DNA of 61,679 bases, from assembly GCF_009761815.1 (NCBI RefSeq), contig NZ_RWIN01000046.1, forward strand, positions 1 through 61,679. The letters are read 5' to 3'. A program made the position numbers and the translations under genes. Origin of the DNA: Pseudomonas sp. PB120 (lineage in GTDB: Bacteria; Pseudomonadota; Gammaproteobacteria; Pseudomonadales; Pseudomonadaceae). Below the pieces are notes generated by a model. The model ran no database searches. It was given only the letters and a program-made list of their open reading frames with translations, and was not told where the DNA came from. The first letter of the stretch is position 1; the number at the start of each line of letters is the position of its first letter. Below are positions 37,450 to 47,190 of the stretch, in pieces.

Positions 37450-38421
37450 ATGTCCGAGCTGGATCGTTACCTGCAAGCCGCCACGCGCGACAACACCCGC
37501 CGCAGCTATCGGGCGGCCATCGAGCATTTCGAAGTCGTTTGGGGCGGGTTTTTACCGGCCACCGCTGACAGCGTGGCGCGCTACCTGGTGGCGTATGCGG
37601 GGGAGTTGTCGATCAATACGCTGAAACTGCGGCTATCGGCACTGGCGCAGTGGCACAACAGCCAGGGCTTTGCCGATCCCACCAAGGCGCCCGTCGTGCG
37701 CCAGGTGTTCAAGGGCATTCGCGCACTGCACCCGGCTCAGGAGAAACAGGCCGAGCCGCTGCAACTTCAGCACCTTGAACAAGTGGTGGCGTATCTGGAG
37801 CAGGAAGCTCGAATCGCCCAAACTGAACACGACCGACCGGCACTGTTGCGAGCCAGACGCGACACTGCGTTGATCCTGCTGGGCTTCTGGCGTGGCTTTC
37901 GCAGCGATGAGCTGTGTCGCGTGCAGATCGAGCACGTTCAGGCGAGTGCCGGTTCCGGCATCACGCTCTACCTCCCGCGAAGCAAGAGCGACCGCGAAAA
38001 CCTCGGCAAGACGTTCCAGACGCCGGCGTTACAGCGTCTCTGCCCGGTCCAGGCGTACATCAACTGGATCAACGACGCGGCATTGGTTCGCGGCCCGGTC
38101 TTCCGTGGCATCGACCGTTGGGGCCACTTGAGCGAAGAGGGCCTGCACGCCAACAGTGTCATCCCGTTGTTGCGCCAGGCACTGGAACGCTCGGGCATTG
38201 CGGCCGAGCACTACACCAGCCACTCGCTACGACGCGGTTTTGCCACCTGGGCGCACCAGAGCGGCTGGGATCTGAAATCGCTGATGAGCTACGTGGGCTG
38301 GAAGGACATGAAGTCCGCCATGCGCTACATCGACGCCAGCCCGTTTTTCGGAATGTCCCACCTCCAGGAAAAGCCAGTCACAACCGAGATACCAATTTCT
38401 TCTATTAATACCGTCGGCTAA
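37450..38421 (+). CDS. Tyrosine recombinase (site-specific integrase)
   Basis: 323-residue phage-integrase-family recombinase. N-terminal SAM-like core-binding domain (about 1-95), then the catalytic domain with Arg in GFRSDELC, Lys in PRSKSD, H-x-x-R in SHSLRRGF, Trp in YVGWKD (replacing the second His) and nucleophile Tyr293 in MRYIDAS. All catalytic positions look intact. The ATG at 37450 follows AAGGTG, which itself abuts a REP element. It diverges from the KfrA-like gene; no phage or integron genes and no tRNA are adjacent, so it may be a resident domesticated recombinase. Confidence 0.88.
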   Translation: MSELDRYLQAATRDNTRRSYRAAIEHFEVVWGGFLPATADSVARYLVAYAGELSINTLKLRLSALAQWHNSQGFADPTKAPVVRQVFKGIRALHPAQEKQAEPLQLQHLEQVVAYLEQEARIAQTEHDRPALLRARRDTALILLGFWRGFRSDELCRVQIEHVQASAGSGITLYLPRSKSDRENLGKTFQTPALQRLCPVQAYINWINDAALVRGPVFRGIDRWGHLSEEGLHANSVIPLLRQALERSGIAAEHYTSHSLRRGFATWAHQSGWDLKSLMSYVGWKDMKSAMRYIDASPFFGMSHLQEKPVTTEIPISSINTVG

Positions 38422-38526
38422 TAGCGAAAACAAATCAGCGGCATCAGGTTTGCCAATGAGCCATCGGTCCGTCGAGTGGGTAGAGTTCACCCCATCAAGT
38501 TCTTAACCCATGACGGAGAGTCACCG

Positions 38527-39090
38527 ATGCCTATCATCAACAGCCAAGTTAAACCGTTCAAAGCTGACGCTTTCAAAAATGGCGACTTCGTAAAAGTCTC
38601 GGACGCTGACCTGAAAGGCAAATGGTCTGTCGTGTTCTTCTACCCGGCTGACTTCACCTTCGTTTGCCCGACCGAACTGGAAGACCTGGCTGACAACTAC
38701 GACGCGTTCCAGAAACTGGGCGTCGAGATCTACAGCGTTTCCACCGACACCCACTTTGCCCACGCCGCCTGGCACAACACCTCGCCAGCCATCGGCAAAA
38801 TCCAGTACACCATGATCGGCGACCCGACCCACGCCATCTCCCGCAACTTCGACGTGCTGATCGAAGACGCTGGCCTGGCTGACCGTGGCACCTTCGTGAT
38901 CAACCCGGAAGGCCAGATCAAAATCGTTGAACTGAACGATGGCGGCGTTGGCCGCGACGCATCCGAACTGCTGCGCAAAATCAAGGCTGCCCAGTACGTC
39001 GCTGCTCACCCGGGCCAGGTTTGCCCAGCCAAGTGGAAAGAAGGCGAGGCCACTCTGGCTCCGTCCCTGGACCTGGTCGGCAAGATCTAA
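38527..39090 (+). CDS. ahpC: Alkyl hydroperoxide reductase subunit C (peroxiredoxin)
   Basis: 187-residue typical 2-Cys peroxiredoxin of the AhpC type. Peroxidatic Cys47 in FTFVCPTE, resolving Cys166 in GQVCPAKW. It reduces H2O2 and organic peroxides with electrons from AhpF, encoded 132 bases downstream. Strong codon bias suggests high expression. GGAG lies eight bases before the ATG. A terminator separates it from ahpF. Confidence 0.97.
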   Translation: MPIINSQVKPFKADAFKNGDFVKVSDADLKGKWSVVFFYPADFTFVCPTELEDLADNYDAFQKLGVEIYSVSTDTHFAHAAWHNTSPAIGKIQYTMIGDPTHAISRNFDVLIEDAGLADRGTFVINPEGQIKIVELNDGGVGRDASELLRKIKAAQYVAAHPGQVCPAKWKEGEATLAPSLDLVGKI

Positions 39091-39153
39091 GTCTGTGACG
39101 CGCAACTCAGGGCGGAACTCCGCACCTACTCAGTAAGCTGCACCGCCCTCAAA

Positions 39154-39187
39154 AACGCCCGGGCGAGATTCGCTCGGGCGTTTTTTT
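39154..39187 (+). terminator. ahpC terminator
   Basis: AACGCCCGGGCGA-GAT-TCGCTCGGGCGTT followed by seven T residues. Termination here would leave ahpF at a lower level than ahpC. Confidence 0.9.
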
Positions 39188-39222
39188 ATGTCTCAAGCAA
39201 AGCAAAAAAGGAAATCGCCCGT

Positions 39223-40788
39223 ATGTTGGACGCCAATCTTAAAGCCCAGTTGAAATCGTACCTGGAACGGGTCACTCAGCCGATCGAGATCGTTGCATCC
39301 CTCGACGACGGTGCGAAATCCCAGGAAATGCTCGAACTGTTGAAAGACGTTGCCAGTCTTTCCAGCCAGATTACCTTGCTCGACAACGGTGATGACACAC
39401 GTAAACCATCGTTCTCGATCAATCGCCCGGGTGCCGACATCAAGCTGCGTTTCGCCGGCATTCCAATGGGTCACGAATTCACCTCGCTGGTGCTGGCCTT
39501 GCTGCAAGTCGGCGGCCACCCCTCCAAAGCCAGTGCGGAAGTGATCGAACAGATCCGCTCGCTCAACGGTCAGTTCAGCTTCGAGACTTACTTCTCGCTG
39601 TCCTGCCAGAACTGCCCGGACGTCGTTCAGGCGCTGAACCTGATGGCCGTGCTGAACCCGAACATCCGCCACGTCGCCATCGACGGTGCGTTGTTCCAGG
39701 CGGAAGTCGACGAACGCAAGATCATGGCCGTGCCCAGCATCTACTTGAACGGCGAGATTTTCGGCCAGGGCCGCATGGGCCTGGAAGAAATCCTCGCCAA
39801 GATCGACACCAGCGGTGCCGAGCGCCAGGCTGAAAAAATCAGTGCCAAGGAAGCCTTTGACGTGCTGGTCGTCGGCGGTGGCCCGGCCGGTGCTTCGGCA
39901 GCGATCTACGCCGCGCGTAAAGGCATTCGCACCGGTGTTGCCGCAGAGCGTTTTGGTGGTCAGGTGCTCGACACCATGGCCATCGAGAACTTCATCTCCG
40001 TGCAGGAAACCGAAGGGCCGAAGCTGGCCAGCGCACTCGAAGAACACGTCAAGCAATACGACGTCGACATCATGAACCTGCAACGCGCCACGGCGCTGAT
40101 TCCGGCGAAAAACCCCGGTGAGCTGCACGAGGTTCGCTTCGACAGCGGCGCCACGCTCAAGACCAAGGCGCTGATTCTCGCCACGGGCGCCCGGTGGCGT
40201 GAAATGGGTGTGCCAGGCGAGCAGGAATACAAAGCCAAAGGCGTGTGTTTCTGCCCGCACTGCGACGGTCCGCTGTTCAAAGGCAAGCGTGTCGCGGTGA
40301 TCGGTGGCGGCAACTCCGGCGTTGAGGCCGCGATTGACCTGGCCGGTATTGTCAGCCACGTCACGCTGCTGGAATTCGACAGCAAGCTGCGCGCCGATGC
40401 GGTGCTGCAGCGCAAGTTGTTCAGCCTGCCGAACGTGCATGTCATCACCAGCGCGCTGACCAGCGAAGTCAAGGGTGACGGCCAGAAAGTGACCGGCCTG
40501 GTGTACAAGGACCGCGATTCGGGTGAGTTCAACACGGTGAACCTGGACGGCATCTTCGTGCAGATCGGCTTGTTGCCCAATACAGACTGGCTCAAAGGCA
40601 CCGTCGAGCTATCGCCGCGCGGCGAGATCATCGTCGATGCCCGTGGTGAAACTTCATTGCCGGGGGTGTTCGCAGCCGGTGACGTGACCACGGTGCCGTA
40701 CAAGCAGATCGTGATTGCAGTGGGCGAGGGCGCAAAAGCTTCGCTGAGCGCATTCGATCACCTGATCCGGACCTCGGCCCCGGCATAA
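39223..40788 (+). CDS. ahpF: Alkyl hydroperoxide reductase subunit F
   Basis: 521-residue flavoprotein that passes electrons from NADH to AhpC. Tandem thioredoxin-fold N-terminal domain with C128/C131 (SCQNCPD), then a thioredoxin-reductase-like part with FAD site [19 protein letters not shown], redox pair CPHC near residues 345-348 and NADH site [17 protein letters not shown]. Full length. Confidence 0.97.
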   Translation: MLDANLKAQLKSYLERVTQPIEIVASLDDGAKSQEMLELLKDVASLSSQITLLDNGDDTRKPSFSINRPGADIKLRFAGIPMGHEFTSLVLALLQVGGHPSKASAEVIEQIRSLNGQFSFETYFSLSCQNCPDVVQALNLMAVLNPNIRHVAIDGALFQAEVDERKIMAVPSIYLNGEIFGQGRMGLEEILAKIDTSGAERQAEKISAKEAFDVLVVGGGPAGASAAIYAARKGIRTGVAAERFGGQVLDTMAIENFISVQETEGPKLASALEEHVKQYDVDIMNLQRATALIPAKNPGELHEVRFDSGATLKTKALILATGARWREMGVPGEQEYKAKGVCFCPHCDGPLFKGKRVAVIGGGNSGVEAAIDLAGIVSHVTLLEFDSKLRADAVLQRKLFSLPNVHVITSALTSEVKGDGQKVTGLVYKDRDSGEFNTVNLDGIFVQIGLLPNTDWLKGTVELSPRGEIIVDARGETSLPGVFAAGDVTTVPYKQIVIAVGEGAKASLSAFDHLIRTSAPA

Positions 40789-40808
40789 ACGCCGACGCTG
40801 AAAACACA

Positions 40809-40838
40809 AAACCCCATGAGTGATCATGGGTTTTTTTT
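40809..40838 (+). terminator. ahpF terminator
   Basis: AACCCCATGA-GTGA-TCATGGGTT followed by T8. A T-rich flank exists only on the plus-strand side. Confidence 0.88.
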
Positions 40839-40870
40839 GTCCTGACTATCCCAAATGTGAGACTGGCTTT

Positions 40871-40900
40871 TGTGGGAGTGAGCCTGCTCGCTCCCACAGC
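40871..40900. repeat. REP element
   Basis: TGTGGGAGTGAGCCTGCTCGCTCCCACA is nearly a perfect palindrome, a symmetrical variant of the common repeat, placed between convergent ahpF and gloA. Confidence 0.85.
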
Positions 40901-40916
40901 GGATCTTTCGCGTGGG

Positions 40917-41438
40917 TTAGAGCGGGGCGGGCTGGATGATCTCGACCCAGTAGGCGTCCGGGTCCTTGATGAACGCCAGGCTCTTCATGCGGCCGTCGTT
41001 CAGGCGCTTCTGGAAATCGCAACCCAGTGCCTCAAAGCGTTCGCACGCCGCGCGGATGTCCGGGACCGAGATGCAGATGTGGCCGAAACCGCGCGGGTCA
41101 GTGTTGCCGTTGTGGTAGGCGAAATCGGCATCGTTTTCGGTGCCGTGGTTATGGGTCAGCTCGAGAATGCCCGGGATCGATTTCATCCATTCCGTGCGCG
41201 CTGCTGCGTCGGCCGGGATCTGGTCTTTATCGACCAGCGCCAGGAAGTACAGGCTGAACTCGGCTTCCGGGAAATCGCGTTTTTCCACCAGCGAAAATCC
41301 GAGGATGCGCGTGTAGAAATCCAGGGACTTGGTGATGTCCTTGACCCGCAACATGGTGTGGTTGAAGACAAACTTCCGGGTGGCGGTGTCAGGTTGGGCG
41401 GTCACGCCCGGGAAGGTGTTCAAATCGTGCAGGCTCAT
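40917..41438 (-). CDS. gloA: Lactoylglutathione lyase (glyoxalase I)
   Basis: 173-residue enzyme that isomerises the methylglyoxal-glutathione hemithioacetal. VOC fold with FVFNHTMLRVKDITKSLDFYTRILGF, metal ligands in NHTML, LELTHNHGTE, GFGHICISVPD and WVEIIQP. The longer (about 174) Zn-type glyoxalase I is usual in Pseudomonas. ATG at 41438 follows GGAGG; a codon five residues earlier is part of the binding site. Confidence 0.94.
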   Translation of the reverse strand: MSLHDLNTFPGVTAQPDTATRKFVFNHTMLRVKDITKSLDFYTRILGFSLVEKRDFPEAEFSLYFLALVDKDQIPADAAARTEWMKSIPGILELTHNHGTENDADFAYHNGNTDPRGFGHICISVPDIRAACERFEALGCDFQKRLNDGRMKSLAFIKDPDAYWVEIIQPAPL

Positions 41439-41582
41439 GGGCCCTCCGGTCATAAGTGGGGCTAACGAATGGCGACAATGATACGCAAGGGTTCAGACAT
41501 CACCAAACCGAAAGCGTCGGCTATTGCCTGACAGGCGGGCGAAGCTCAGACTTTGCCGCTCAACCCGTGAGTGTTCATTGCA

Positions 41583-42107
41583 ATGATTCGATTGTCCAAA
41601 CCGCTGCTGGTCCTGATGTGCATGCTTTCAGGTATCGCCCGAGCACAGGCAGACGCGCCGATCGTGACCTGGCCCAGTGGCTGGGAAGTCGAAGAGATCC
41701 CGCAGACCGACGCCAAGCCTGAGGTGATCCGTCAGCGCGCGGTTAAAAACGATCAGGATGGCACGCCAGTCATGGTGATGGAGCTGACCATGACTCAGGT
41801 GGAGAGCGGTCATCAGGTGAACCTGCAGGGCGTACTGCTGGAGATGCGCAAGTCGGTGCAAAAGGGCTTTTTTCAAGGCGGTTATCAAAGTGTTTGCAAC
41901 CGGATTCATCCGACAACCTTGAGCCGCTTATCGGCGCTGGAAACTACCTGCACGATTACGCAGAACGGTCGACATGTGCTGTCACAAACATTGGTCGCGG
42001 CGGTGGATGCCGATAAGGCCTATGTCCTTTCGTACGCCGGGCAGGCCGAGGCTTATAAGGCAAGTGAAGATGAAATAGGTGCTACTCGTAACAGCTTGAA
42101 ACTTTAG
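41583..42107 (+). CDS. DUF4946-like exported protein
   Basis: 174 residues with a signal peptide (MIRLSKPLLVLMCMLSGIARA, cleavage after AQA). The mature part begins PIVTWPSGWEVEEIPQTDAKP and has one conserved-looking Cys pair (CNRIHP, TTCTIT). It resembles the DUF4946 family found next to housekeeping genes in Pseudomonas; no activity known. A GTG four codons upstream is an alternative start. Confidence 0.7.
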   Translation: MIRLSKPLLVLMCMLSGIARAQADAPIVTWPSGWEVEEIPQTDAKPEVIRQRAVKNDQDGTPVMVMELTMTQVESGHQVNLQGVLLEMRKSVQKGFFQGGYQSVCNRIHPTTLSRLSALETTCTITQNGRHVLSQTLVAAVDADKAYVLSYAGQAEAYKASEDEIGATRNSLKL

Positions 42108-42236
42108 TTGAGGATTTGTGAAATCACAGATCTCAAAACGTTCAGTTTTTTTAGATACCCGAACGGATTAAGCACAAAGTTAGTCAGCAAGTTACGAGTT
42201 GATCGATTCCATTCGCCGCTGTTAGTGGCACCCATG

Positions 42237-42267
42237 AAAAAGCCCTGCATTGGCAGGGCTTTTTTTG
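42237..42267. terminator. Bidirectional terminator between DUF4946-like gene and mvaU
   Basis: AAAAAGCCCTGC-ATTG-GCAGGGCTTTTTTT: perfect stem with A and T tracts on both sides, serving both convergent genes. Confidence 0.88.
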
Positions 42268-42280
42268 TCGCTGCGAGAGC

Positions 42281-42646
42281 TTAGCCACGGAGCCAGGAAT
42301 CAACGGTGGCTGCACCGTATTGTTCCTTCCAGGCTTTCAGGCCGCGGTGGTTGCCGCCCTTGGTTTCAATCAGTTCACCGGTGTGCGGGTTCTGATAAAC
42401 CTTGACCACGCGAGCGCGACGGGTTTTAGGCGCTGCGGTATGTTGCAGGCCGGATTTGGCCGGGTTCGGATCGAGAATGGCGATGATGTCGCGCAGGCTT
42501 TTGCCGTAGGTTTTCATCAGCCCCTGGAGCTTCTCTTCGAATTCGATTTCTTTCTTGAGCCCGGCATCGTTCTTCAGGGATTCCAGCTGTTTGAGCTGCT
42601 CTTGAAGGGCCTTTTCAGCGGCACGAAATTCAGCGAGTCTGGACAA
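42281..42646 (-). CDS. mvaU: H-NS-family xenogeneic silencer MvaU
   Basis: 121-residue MvaT/MvaU-type nucleoid protein that binds AT-rich DNA and silences foreign genes in Pseudomonas. N-terminal coiled-coil oligomerisation domain (LAEFRAAEKALQEQLKQLES) and C-terminal DNA-binding domain KVYQNPHTGELIETKGGNHRGLKAWKEQYG. The start is TTG at 42646 with GGAG eight bases upstream; the longer frame has no binding site. MvaU is favoured over MvaT by the N-terminal sequence. Confidence 0.9.
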   Translation of the reverse strand: MSRLAEFRAAEKALQEQLKQLESLKNDAGLKKEIEFEEKLQGLMKTYGKSLRDIIAILDPNPAKSGLQHTAAPKTRRARVVKVYQNPHTGELIETKGGNHRGLKAWKEQYGAATVDSWLRG

Positions 42647-42880
42647 TATCTTTACTCCAATAGTGTGTTTGGCTGATACCAACCGCAAACAAAGCTATAA
42701 GCCAAGAGCCTTGAAGCGACTCGGTGATAAGTGGTGCACCTGCCAATCTAGCGCAGGCATGAAAAATTGTAGTAGTTAATTGGCCAAGAGTAAATCCTGA
42801 CGTTTTCTTCATGTAACAAGAGCGAACTATTGATTCAAATTGGTGCGATTTTCCGTTGTCTCGTCGCTTAAAACCGTTAG

Positions 42881-44416
42881 TTAATGATGGCTTAATGCTT
42901 CAGTGAACTCTGCGCCGGGCATCGGGCGCCCATAAAGATAACCTTGCAGGAAGTTCACCCCGTGAGCGGTCAGGTAATCACTTTGCTCCAGTGTTTCCAC
43001 ACCCTCGGCGACGATGCCCAGATCCAGCTTGGCGGACAGTTCGATGATGCTGTCCAGAATGTGCCCGGAGAGCGCATCAGCGCCGATCATCGCAACAAAA
43101 CTCTGATCGATTTTTAGATAATCCACGTTGAACTGACGCAGATAGCCCAGGCTGGAATGGCCGGTGCCGAAATCGTCGATGGCGATCTTCACGCCCAGCG
43201 CATGAAGTTGTTCGAACAGTTGATGGGTGATGGCAGTGGGTGCGATGAGTTCGCGCTCGGTCAATTCCAGTACCAGGATGATGCTGCCCGGTGCGAAGGC
43301 TTCAAGGAACTCACGGCAATCCTCAACCAGTTCCAGGTCCTTGCAATGGCTGGCGGTGATGTTGATACCAATGTGAAACGGTTCCTGCAACGAGGCTACG
43401 GTGGGCGCTAACAATTGCGCGGTTTGTCGCATCAATGACCGGGTCATCGGCACGATCAGCCCGGAGTGTTCGGCGAACGGGATAAACAGGTCCGGGCGCA
43501 CCAAGCCTTCTTTAGGGTGGTTCCAGCGCATCAGGACTTCTGCCCCTGACCACTTTTTATTATCGCCATAGACCAACGGTTGAAAGTACGGAATGAACTC
43601 GGCGGCTTCCAGCGCCCGGTGCAGTTCATGGCTGGGTGATGTAGAGCGCCCCTGCAGAAAATGCCCGATAAAGCCGGCAATCACCCCGAAGAAAATCAAC
43701 AGGCTGAACAGGGGGGGGTATTCACTGCTCATGTAGCGCCAGGTTTCGCCCTCGGGGAAACCGGCCGCCACGGTGAAGGGGTAGCGTGAGGAACCCAACG
43801 TGGCAGGTGCCACCGGGAAAACGGGCAGCGGCCCCGTGTGGAATGTCATGTCGGGGCTCAGCCAATGGGGGCCGACTTGCAGGACCAGCGAGGTTTTGCG
43901 ACCGATCAGGCGCAGCACGTTACTCAAGTGAAAACCGTCCAGGGTGCTCAGTGCGCTCTTTTCTCCGTCGCTGAGTCGGTACACCAACAGCGCGGAATCC
44001 GGCGTCACCGAGTTGCCTTCCAATAACGACAACTGGCCGTGGGTGTAGTTGCCGGCACTGATTTTTTCCTGAATATCACCGAACAAGGAGCTGCAATAAG
44101 CGGTGTTGTCCCAGATCAGGCTGGTCGAACGTACAAACGGACGGCGTGTAACCTGTTCACGCAAGGCCAGATTGACATCGGCGCAAGGTTGCCCGGCCAG
44201 CGGCAGTAAATCGGCCGCGGCCTGGGCGTTGTTATCGAGCATCAGTTCGAACTGGCGGATCGCCTCTTCAGCGGTCTGCGCGGTACTTTGCGAGAGGGTG
44301 CGCCCGGCCTGCATGTAGAGAATGGCGAAGCCGAGCACCACCGGGAGCAGACCGCTCAGGACCGTCACGACGATCCGGGTACCGCGTTTGCGGCGGGGTT
44401 TGACGGTCAATGGCAT
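42881..44416 (-). CDS. Membrane c-di-GMP phosphodiesterase with CSS-motif sensor
   Basis: 511 residues: TM1 about 14-36, a periplasmic CSS-motif domain with Cys108-Ser-Ser in YCSSLFG and a second Cys78, TM2 about 236-254, and an EAL domain from 265 to 505. EAL signatures are GAEVLMRW (EVL variant), NITASHC, DDFGTGHSSL, LKIDQSFV, EGVET and LQGYLYGRP, so catalysis is probably intact. CSS-type enzymes are regulated by the redox state of the periplasmic Cys pair. There is no GGDEF domain. Confidence 0.88.
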   Translation of the reverse strand: MPLTVKPRRKRGTRIVVTVLSGLLPVVLGFAILYMQAGRTLSQSTAQTAEEAIRQFELMLDNNAQAAADLLPLAGQPCADVNLALREQVTRRPFVRSTSLIWDNTAYCSSLFGDIQEKISAGNYTHGQLSLLEGNSVTPDSALLVYRLSDGEKSALSTLDGFHLSNVLRLIGRKTSLVLQVGPHWLSPDMTFHTGPLPVFPVAPATLGSSRYPFTVAAGFPEGETWRYMSSEYPPLFSLLIFFGVIAGFIGHFLQGRSTSPSHELHRALEAAEFIPYFQPLVYGDNKKWSGAEVLMRWNHPKEGLVRPDLFIPFAEHSGLIVPMTRSLMRQTAQLLAPTVASLQEPFHIGINITASHCKDLELVEDCREFLEAFAPGSIILVLELTERELIAPTAITHQLFEQLHALGVKIAIDDFGTGHSSLGYLRQFNVDYLKIDQSFVAMIGADALSGHILDSIIELSAKLDLGIVAEGVETLEQSDYLTAHGVNFLQGYLYGRPMPGAEFTEALSHH

Positions 44417-44833
44417 TTGCGAAACCTGTGACGATAAAAAGGGCTCTCAAATGCTGGAGGACTCGCCATCCATAAAGAGTTCAGTACGGCCCATGATAGA
44501 TGGAGCTCGGCATTTATGCCGCCCAACGGTGATTCAGCGTGTAAACAAACCCCTTGCGCGACCGGCGGGAAAGGGGATTTGATACAGAAGGCGGACAAAC
44601 AGATTTACGCTGTGTAGAATCCGGTTACGCATACAATAATAAACGTCTTCTGGCAGCAGCAGAAGCCTCGCCCGCAAGAGCCTTGGGTCGACAATGAAGA
44701 GTTTTGGGTTTCAACTGATCTATGGTGACTTCCTCGCCCGCAGCGTGCGGGGCATCTCCTGTGCGCCACCCGCCGGTCTCAGCATTGCTAGCAACTAACA
44801 TTAGTTAATTGATAAAAATGATGAGGCGCCACC
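44417..44833. other. Leader region between EAL gene and hppD
   Basis: 417 bases without an established gene. It holds an A-rich AATAATAA stretch near 44634 that resembles an Hfq/Crc target, a 34-codon ORF at 44694-44798, and an AACTAA-CA-TTAGTT palindrome at 44793-44806 just before hppD. Any of these could regulate hppD. Confidence 0.5.
44694..44798 (+). CDS. Possible short leader ORF upstream of hppD
   Basis: 34 codons beginning MKSFGFQLIYGDFLARSVRG with five aromatic residues in the first 13, ending 35 bases before the hppD start. The upstream ribosome binding site is weak. An overlapping frame reads a Trp-rich peptide (QEPWVDNEEFWVSTDLW), so coding may be coincidental. Confidence 0.3.
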   Translation: MKSFGFQLIYGDFLARSVRGISCAPPAGLSIASN

Positions 44834-45910
44834 ATGGCAGATTTATACGAAAACCCGATGGGCCTGATGGGCTTCGAATTCATTGAATTCGCATCGCCAA
44901 CCCCGAACACCCTGGAGCCGATCTTCGAGATCATGGGCTTCACCAAGGTGGCGACCCACCGCTCCAAAGACGTGCACCTGTATCGCCAGGGCCAGATCAA
45001 CCTGATCCTCAACAACGAGCCCCACAGCGTAGCGTCGTACTTCGCCGCTGAGCATGGCCCGTCGGTGTGTGGCATGGCGTTCCGCGTCAAGGACTCACAA
45101 AAGGCTTACAAGCGTGCCCTGGAGCTCGGCGCTCAGCCGATCCACATCGAAACCGGCCCGATGGAACTGCACCTGCCGGCGATCAAAGGCATCGGCGGCG
45201 CGCCGCTGTACCTGATCGACCGTTTCGGCGAAGGCAGCTCGATCTACGACATCGATTTCGTGTTCATCGAAGGGGTGGATCGTAACCCTGAAGGCGCGGG
45301 CCTGAAGATCATCGATCACTTGACCCACAACGTGTATCGCGGTCGCATGGCCTACTGGGCCAACTTCTACGAGAAGCTGTTCAACTTCCGCGAAATCCGC
45401 TACTTCGACATCAAGGGCGAATACACCGGCCTGACCTCCAAAGCCATGACCGCGCCGGATGGCATGATTCGCATCCCGTTGAACGAGGAATCGTCCAAAG
45501 GTGCCGGGCAGATCGAAGAGTTCCTGATGCAGTTCAACGGCGAGGGCATCCAGCACGTGGCCTTCCTCAGCGATAACCTGCTGGACACCTGGGATCGCCT
45601 GAAGAAAATCGGCATGCGCTTCATGACCGCACCGCCGGACACCTACTACGAAATGCTCGAAGGCCGTCTGCCAAACCACGGCGAGCCGGTCGATCAGCTG
45701 CAAGCGCGGGGGATTCTGCTGGACGGTTCCTCCGAATCCGGCGACAAGCGCCTGCTGTTGCAGATCTTCTCGGAAACCCTGATGGGGCCGGTGTTCTTCG
45801 AATTCATTCAGCGTAAAGGCGATGATGGTTTCGGCGAAGGCAACTTCAAGGCGTTGTTCGAATCGATCGAGCGCGATCAGGTTCGGCGTGGTGTGTTGTC
45901 CACCGACTAA
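44834..45910 (+). CDS. hppD: 4-hydroxyphenylpyruvate dioxygenase
   Basis: 358-residue Fe(II) enzyme of tyrosine catabolism that converts 4-hydroxyphenylpyruvate to homogentisate. Two VOC half-domains; iron ligands in [20 protein letters not shown] and [25 protein letters not shown], the last being the C-terminal HPPD signature. AGGCGCC precedes the ATG. Monocistronic; strong codon bias. Confidence 0.97.
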   Translation: MADLYENPMGLMGFEFIEFASPTPNTLEPIFEIMGFTKVATHRSKDVHLYRQGQINLILNNEPHSVASYFAAEHGPSVCGMAFRVKDSQKAYKRALELGAQPIHIETGPMELHLPAIKGIGGAPLYLIDRFGEGSSIYDIDFVFIEGVDRNPEGAGLKIIDHLTHNVYRGRMAYWANFYEKLFNFREIRYFDIKGEYTGLTSKAMTAPDGMIRIPLNEESSKGAGQIEEFLMQFNGEGIQHVAFLSDNLLDTWDRLKKIGMRFMTAPPDTYYEMLEGRLPNHGEPVDQLQARGILLDGSSESGDKRLLLQIFSETLMGPVFFEFIQRKGDDGFGEGNFKALFESIERDQVRRGVLSTD

Positions 45911-45930
45911 ATCGATACCGCGGTAAAAAA

Positions 45931-46022
45931 CTGTGGGAGCGAGCCTGCTCGCGATAGCGTTCTTTCAGTCAACAATTATGTTGAGGCTGATGACGCCATC
46001 GCGAGCAGGCTCGCTCCCACAT
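45931..46022. repeat. REP doublet after hppD
   Basis: CTGTGGGAGCGAGCCTGCTCGCGATAGCG and its inverted partner ATCGCGAGCAGGCTCGCTCCCACA flank about 35 bases; the two can pair as a long stem. Confidence 0.92.
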
Positions 46023-46038
46023 TGATTTTTGTATGCCC

Positions 46039-46920
46039 TTAAGGTCTGCGGTGGCGCATCAGGTGTTTAAACCCCTCGAACATCAACACCAGCACCGCCA
46101 TCCAGATCGGAATGTAGGTCAGCCATTCACCGGCCTTGATGCTTTCACCGAGCAGCAACGCAACGCCGAGCAACAGCACCGGTTCCACATAACTCAGCAG
46201 CCCGAACAGGCTGAACGGCAACAAGCGGCTGGCGATGATGTAGACCACCAGCGCCGAGGCGCTGATCAGGCCGAGCAACGGGATGAGCAGCGACAGCCAC
46301 GGGTGTTGCTCGAACACATTGAAGCCTTGCTCGCCACTCTGGACGAACCAGAATGCCACGGGGAGCATCAAGGTCATGTCCAGCCATAACCCGCCCAGAT
46401 TGTCCGTCGCCAGGCGCTTGCGCACCACGAAGTACGTCGGATAGCCGATGCACACCAGCAAGGTTGCCCAGGAAAAACCGCCAACCTGGTACAGCTCGTT
46501 GATCACGCCGAGGCAGGCGAACACCACGGCGATTTTTTGCAGGTAGGACAGGCGTTCGCCATAGGCGATGCGCCCGGTGAGAACCATGGTCAGCGGCAGC
46601 AGGAAATAACCCAGCGACACGTCAAGGCTGTAGCCGTTGAGCGGTGCCCACATGAACAACCAGAGTTGCACGGCGAGCAGCGCGGAGGAGGCGAGCAGAG
46701 CGGGAATCAGTTTACGCTGGGTGTTGAAGCGCCGAACGATCTCGACCACACGTTTCCATTCGCCGGACACCACCATGAACACGGTCATGCAGGGGACGGT
46801 CAAGAGCATCCGCCAGCCGAAAATTTCCACGCCGCTTAATGGGGTGAGCAACGAAGTGTAGTAATACATGACGGCAAACAGCACCGAGGCTGTCACCGAT
46901 AGAGCGATACCTTTAGACAA
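46039..46920 (-). CDS. rarD: RarD/EamA family permease
   Basis: 293-residue inner-membrane protein of the drug/metabolite transporter superfamily with about ten helices in two EamA repeats. Starts SKGIALSVTASVLFAVMYYY and contains WLFMWAPLNGYSLDVSLGYFL, a RarD-type segment. The start is TTG at 46920 with GAGGA upstream. Substrate unknown; the chloramphenicol-sensitivity name is historical. Confidence 0.88.
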   Translation of the reverse strand: MSKGIALSVTASVLFAVMYYYTSLLTPLSGVEIFGWRMLLTVPCMTVFMVVSGEWKRVVEIVRRFNTQRKLIPALLASSALLAVQLWLFMWAPLNGYSLDVSLGYFLLPLTMVLTGRIAYGERLSYLQKIAVVFACLGVINELYQVGGFSWATLLVCIGYPTYFVVRKRLATDNLGGLWLDMTLMLPVAFWFVQSGEQGFNVFEQHPWLSLLIPLLGLISASALVVYIIASRLLPFSLFGLLSYVEPVLLLGVALLLGESIKAGEWLTYIPIWMAVLVLMFEGFKHLMRHRRP

Positions 46921-47018
46921 ACTGTCCTCGCGAAGTTGAGCGTAAAACGGGGTGCGAAGGATACGTGGTTTTTGTGCTGAATATTGACCGGATGATCAAT
47001 ATTTACAACATGTCCCCT

Positions 47019-47188
47019 TGTAGGAGCGAGCTTGCTCGCGATGAGCGATTAGGCACCGCGGGCACGCAGGCACCCCGCGTTATCGTTGACCACCATCGCG
47101 AGCATGCTCGCTCCTACAGTTGGGCCTGGTCAAAGCTTAGTCAGCAGCTCGACACAAAACCTGTAGGAGCGAGCTTGCTCGCGAAAAA
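47019..47188. repeat. Three REP elements
   Basis: TTGTAGGAGCGAGCTTGCTCGCGATGAG (47019-47046), inverted ATCGCGAGCATGCTCGCTCCTACAG (47093-47117) and CTGTAGGAGCGAGCTTGCTCGCGA (47161-47184), between rarD and the aldo/keto reductase gene. Confidence 0.92.
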
Positions 47189-47190
47189 GT

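Noticed and set aside
39193..40440. 415-codon minus-strand ORF opposite ahpF
   Set aside because: Antisense shadow of a full-length ahpF.
47019..47188. Regularly repeated palindromes that could suggest a CRISPR array
   Set aside because: Repeats alternate in orientation, spacing is irregular and the core matches REP elements all over the window; no cas genes.
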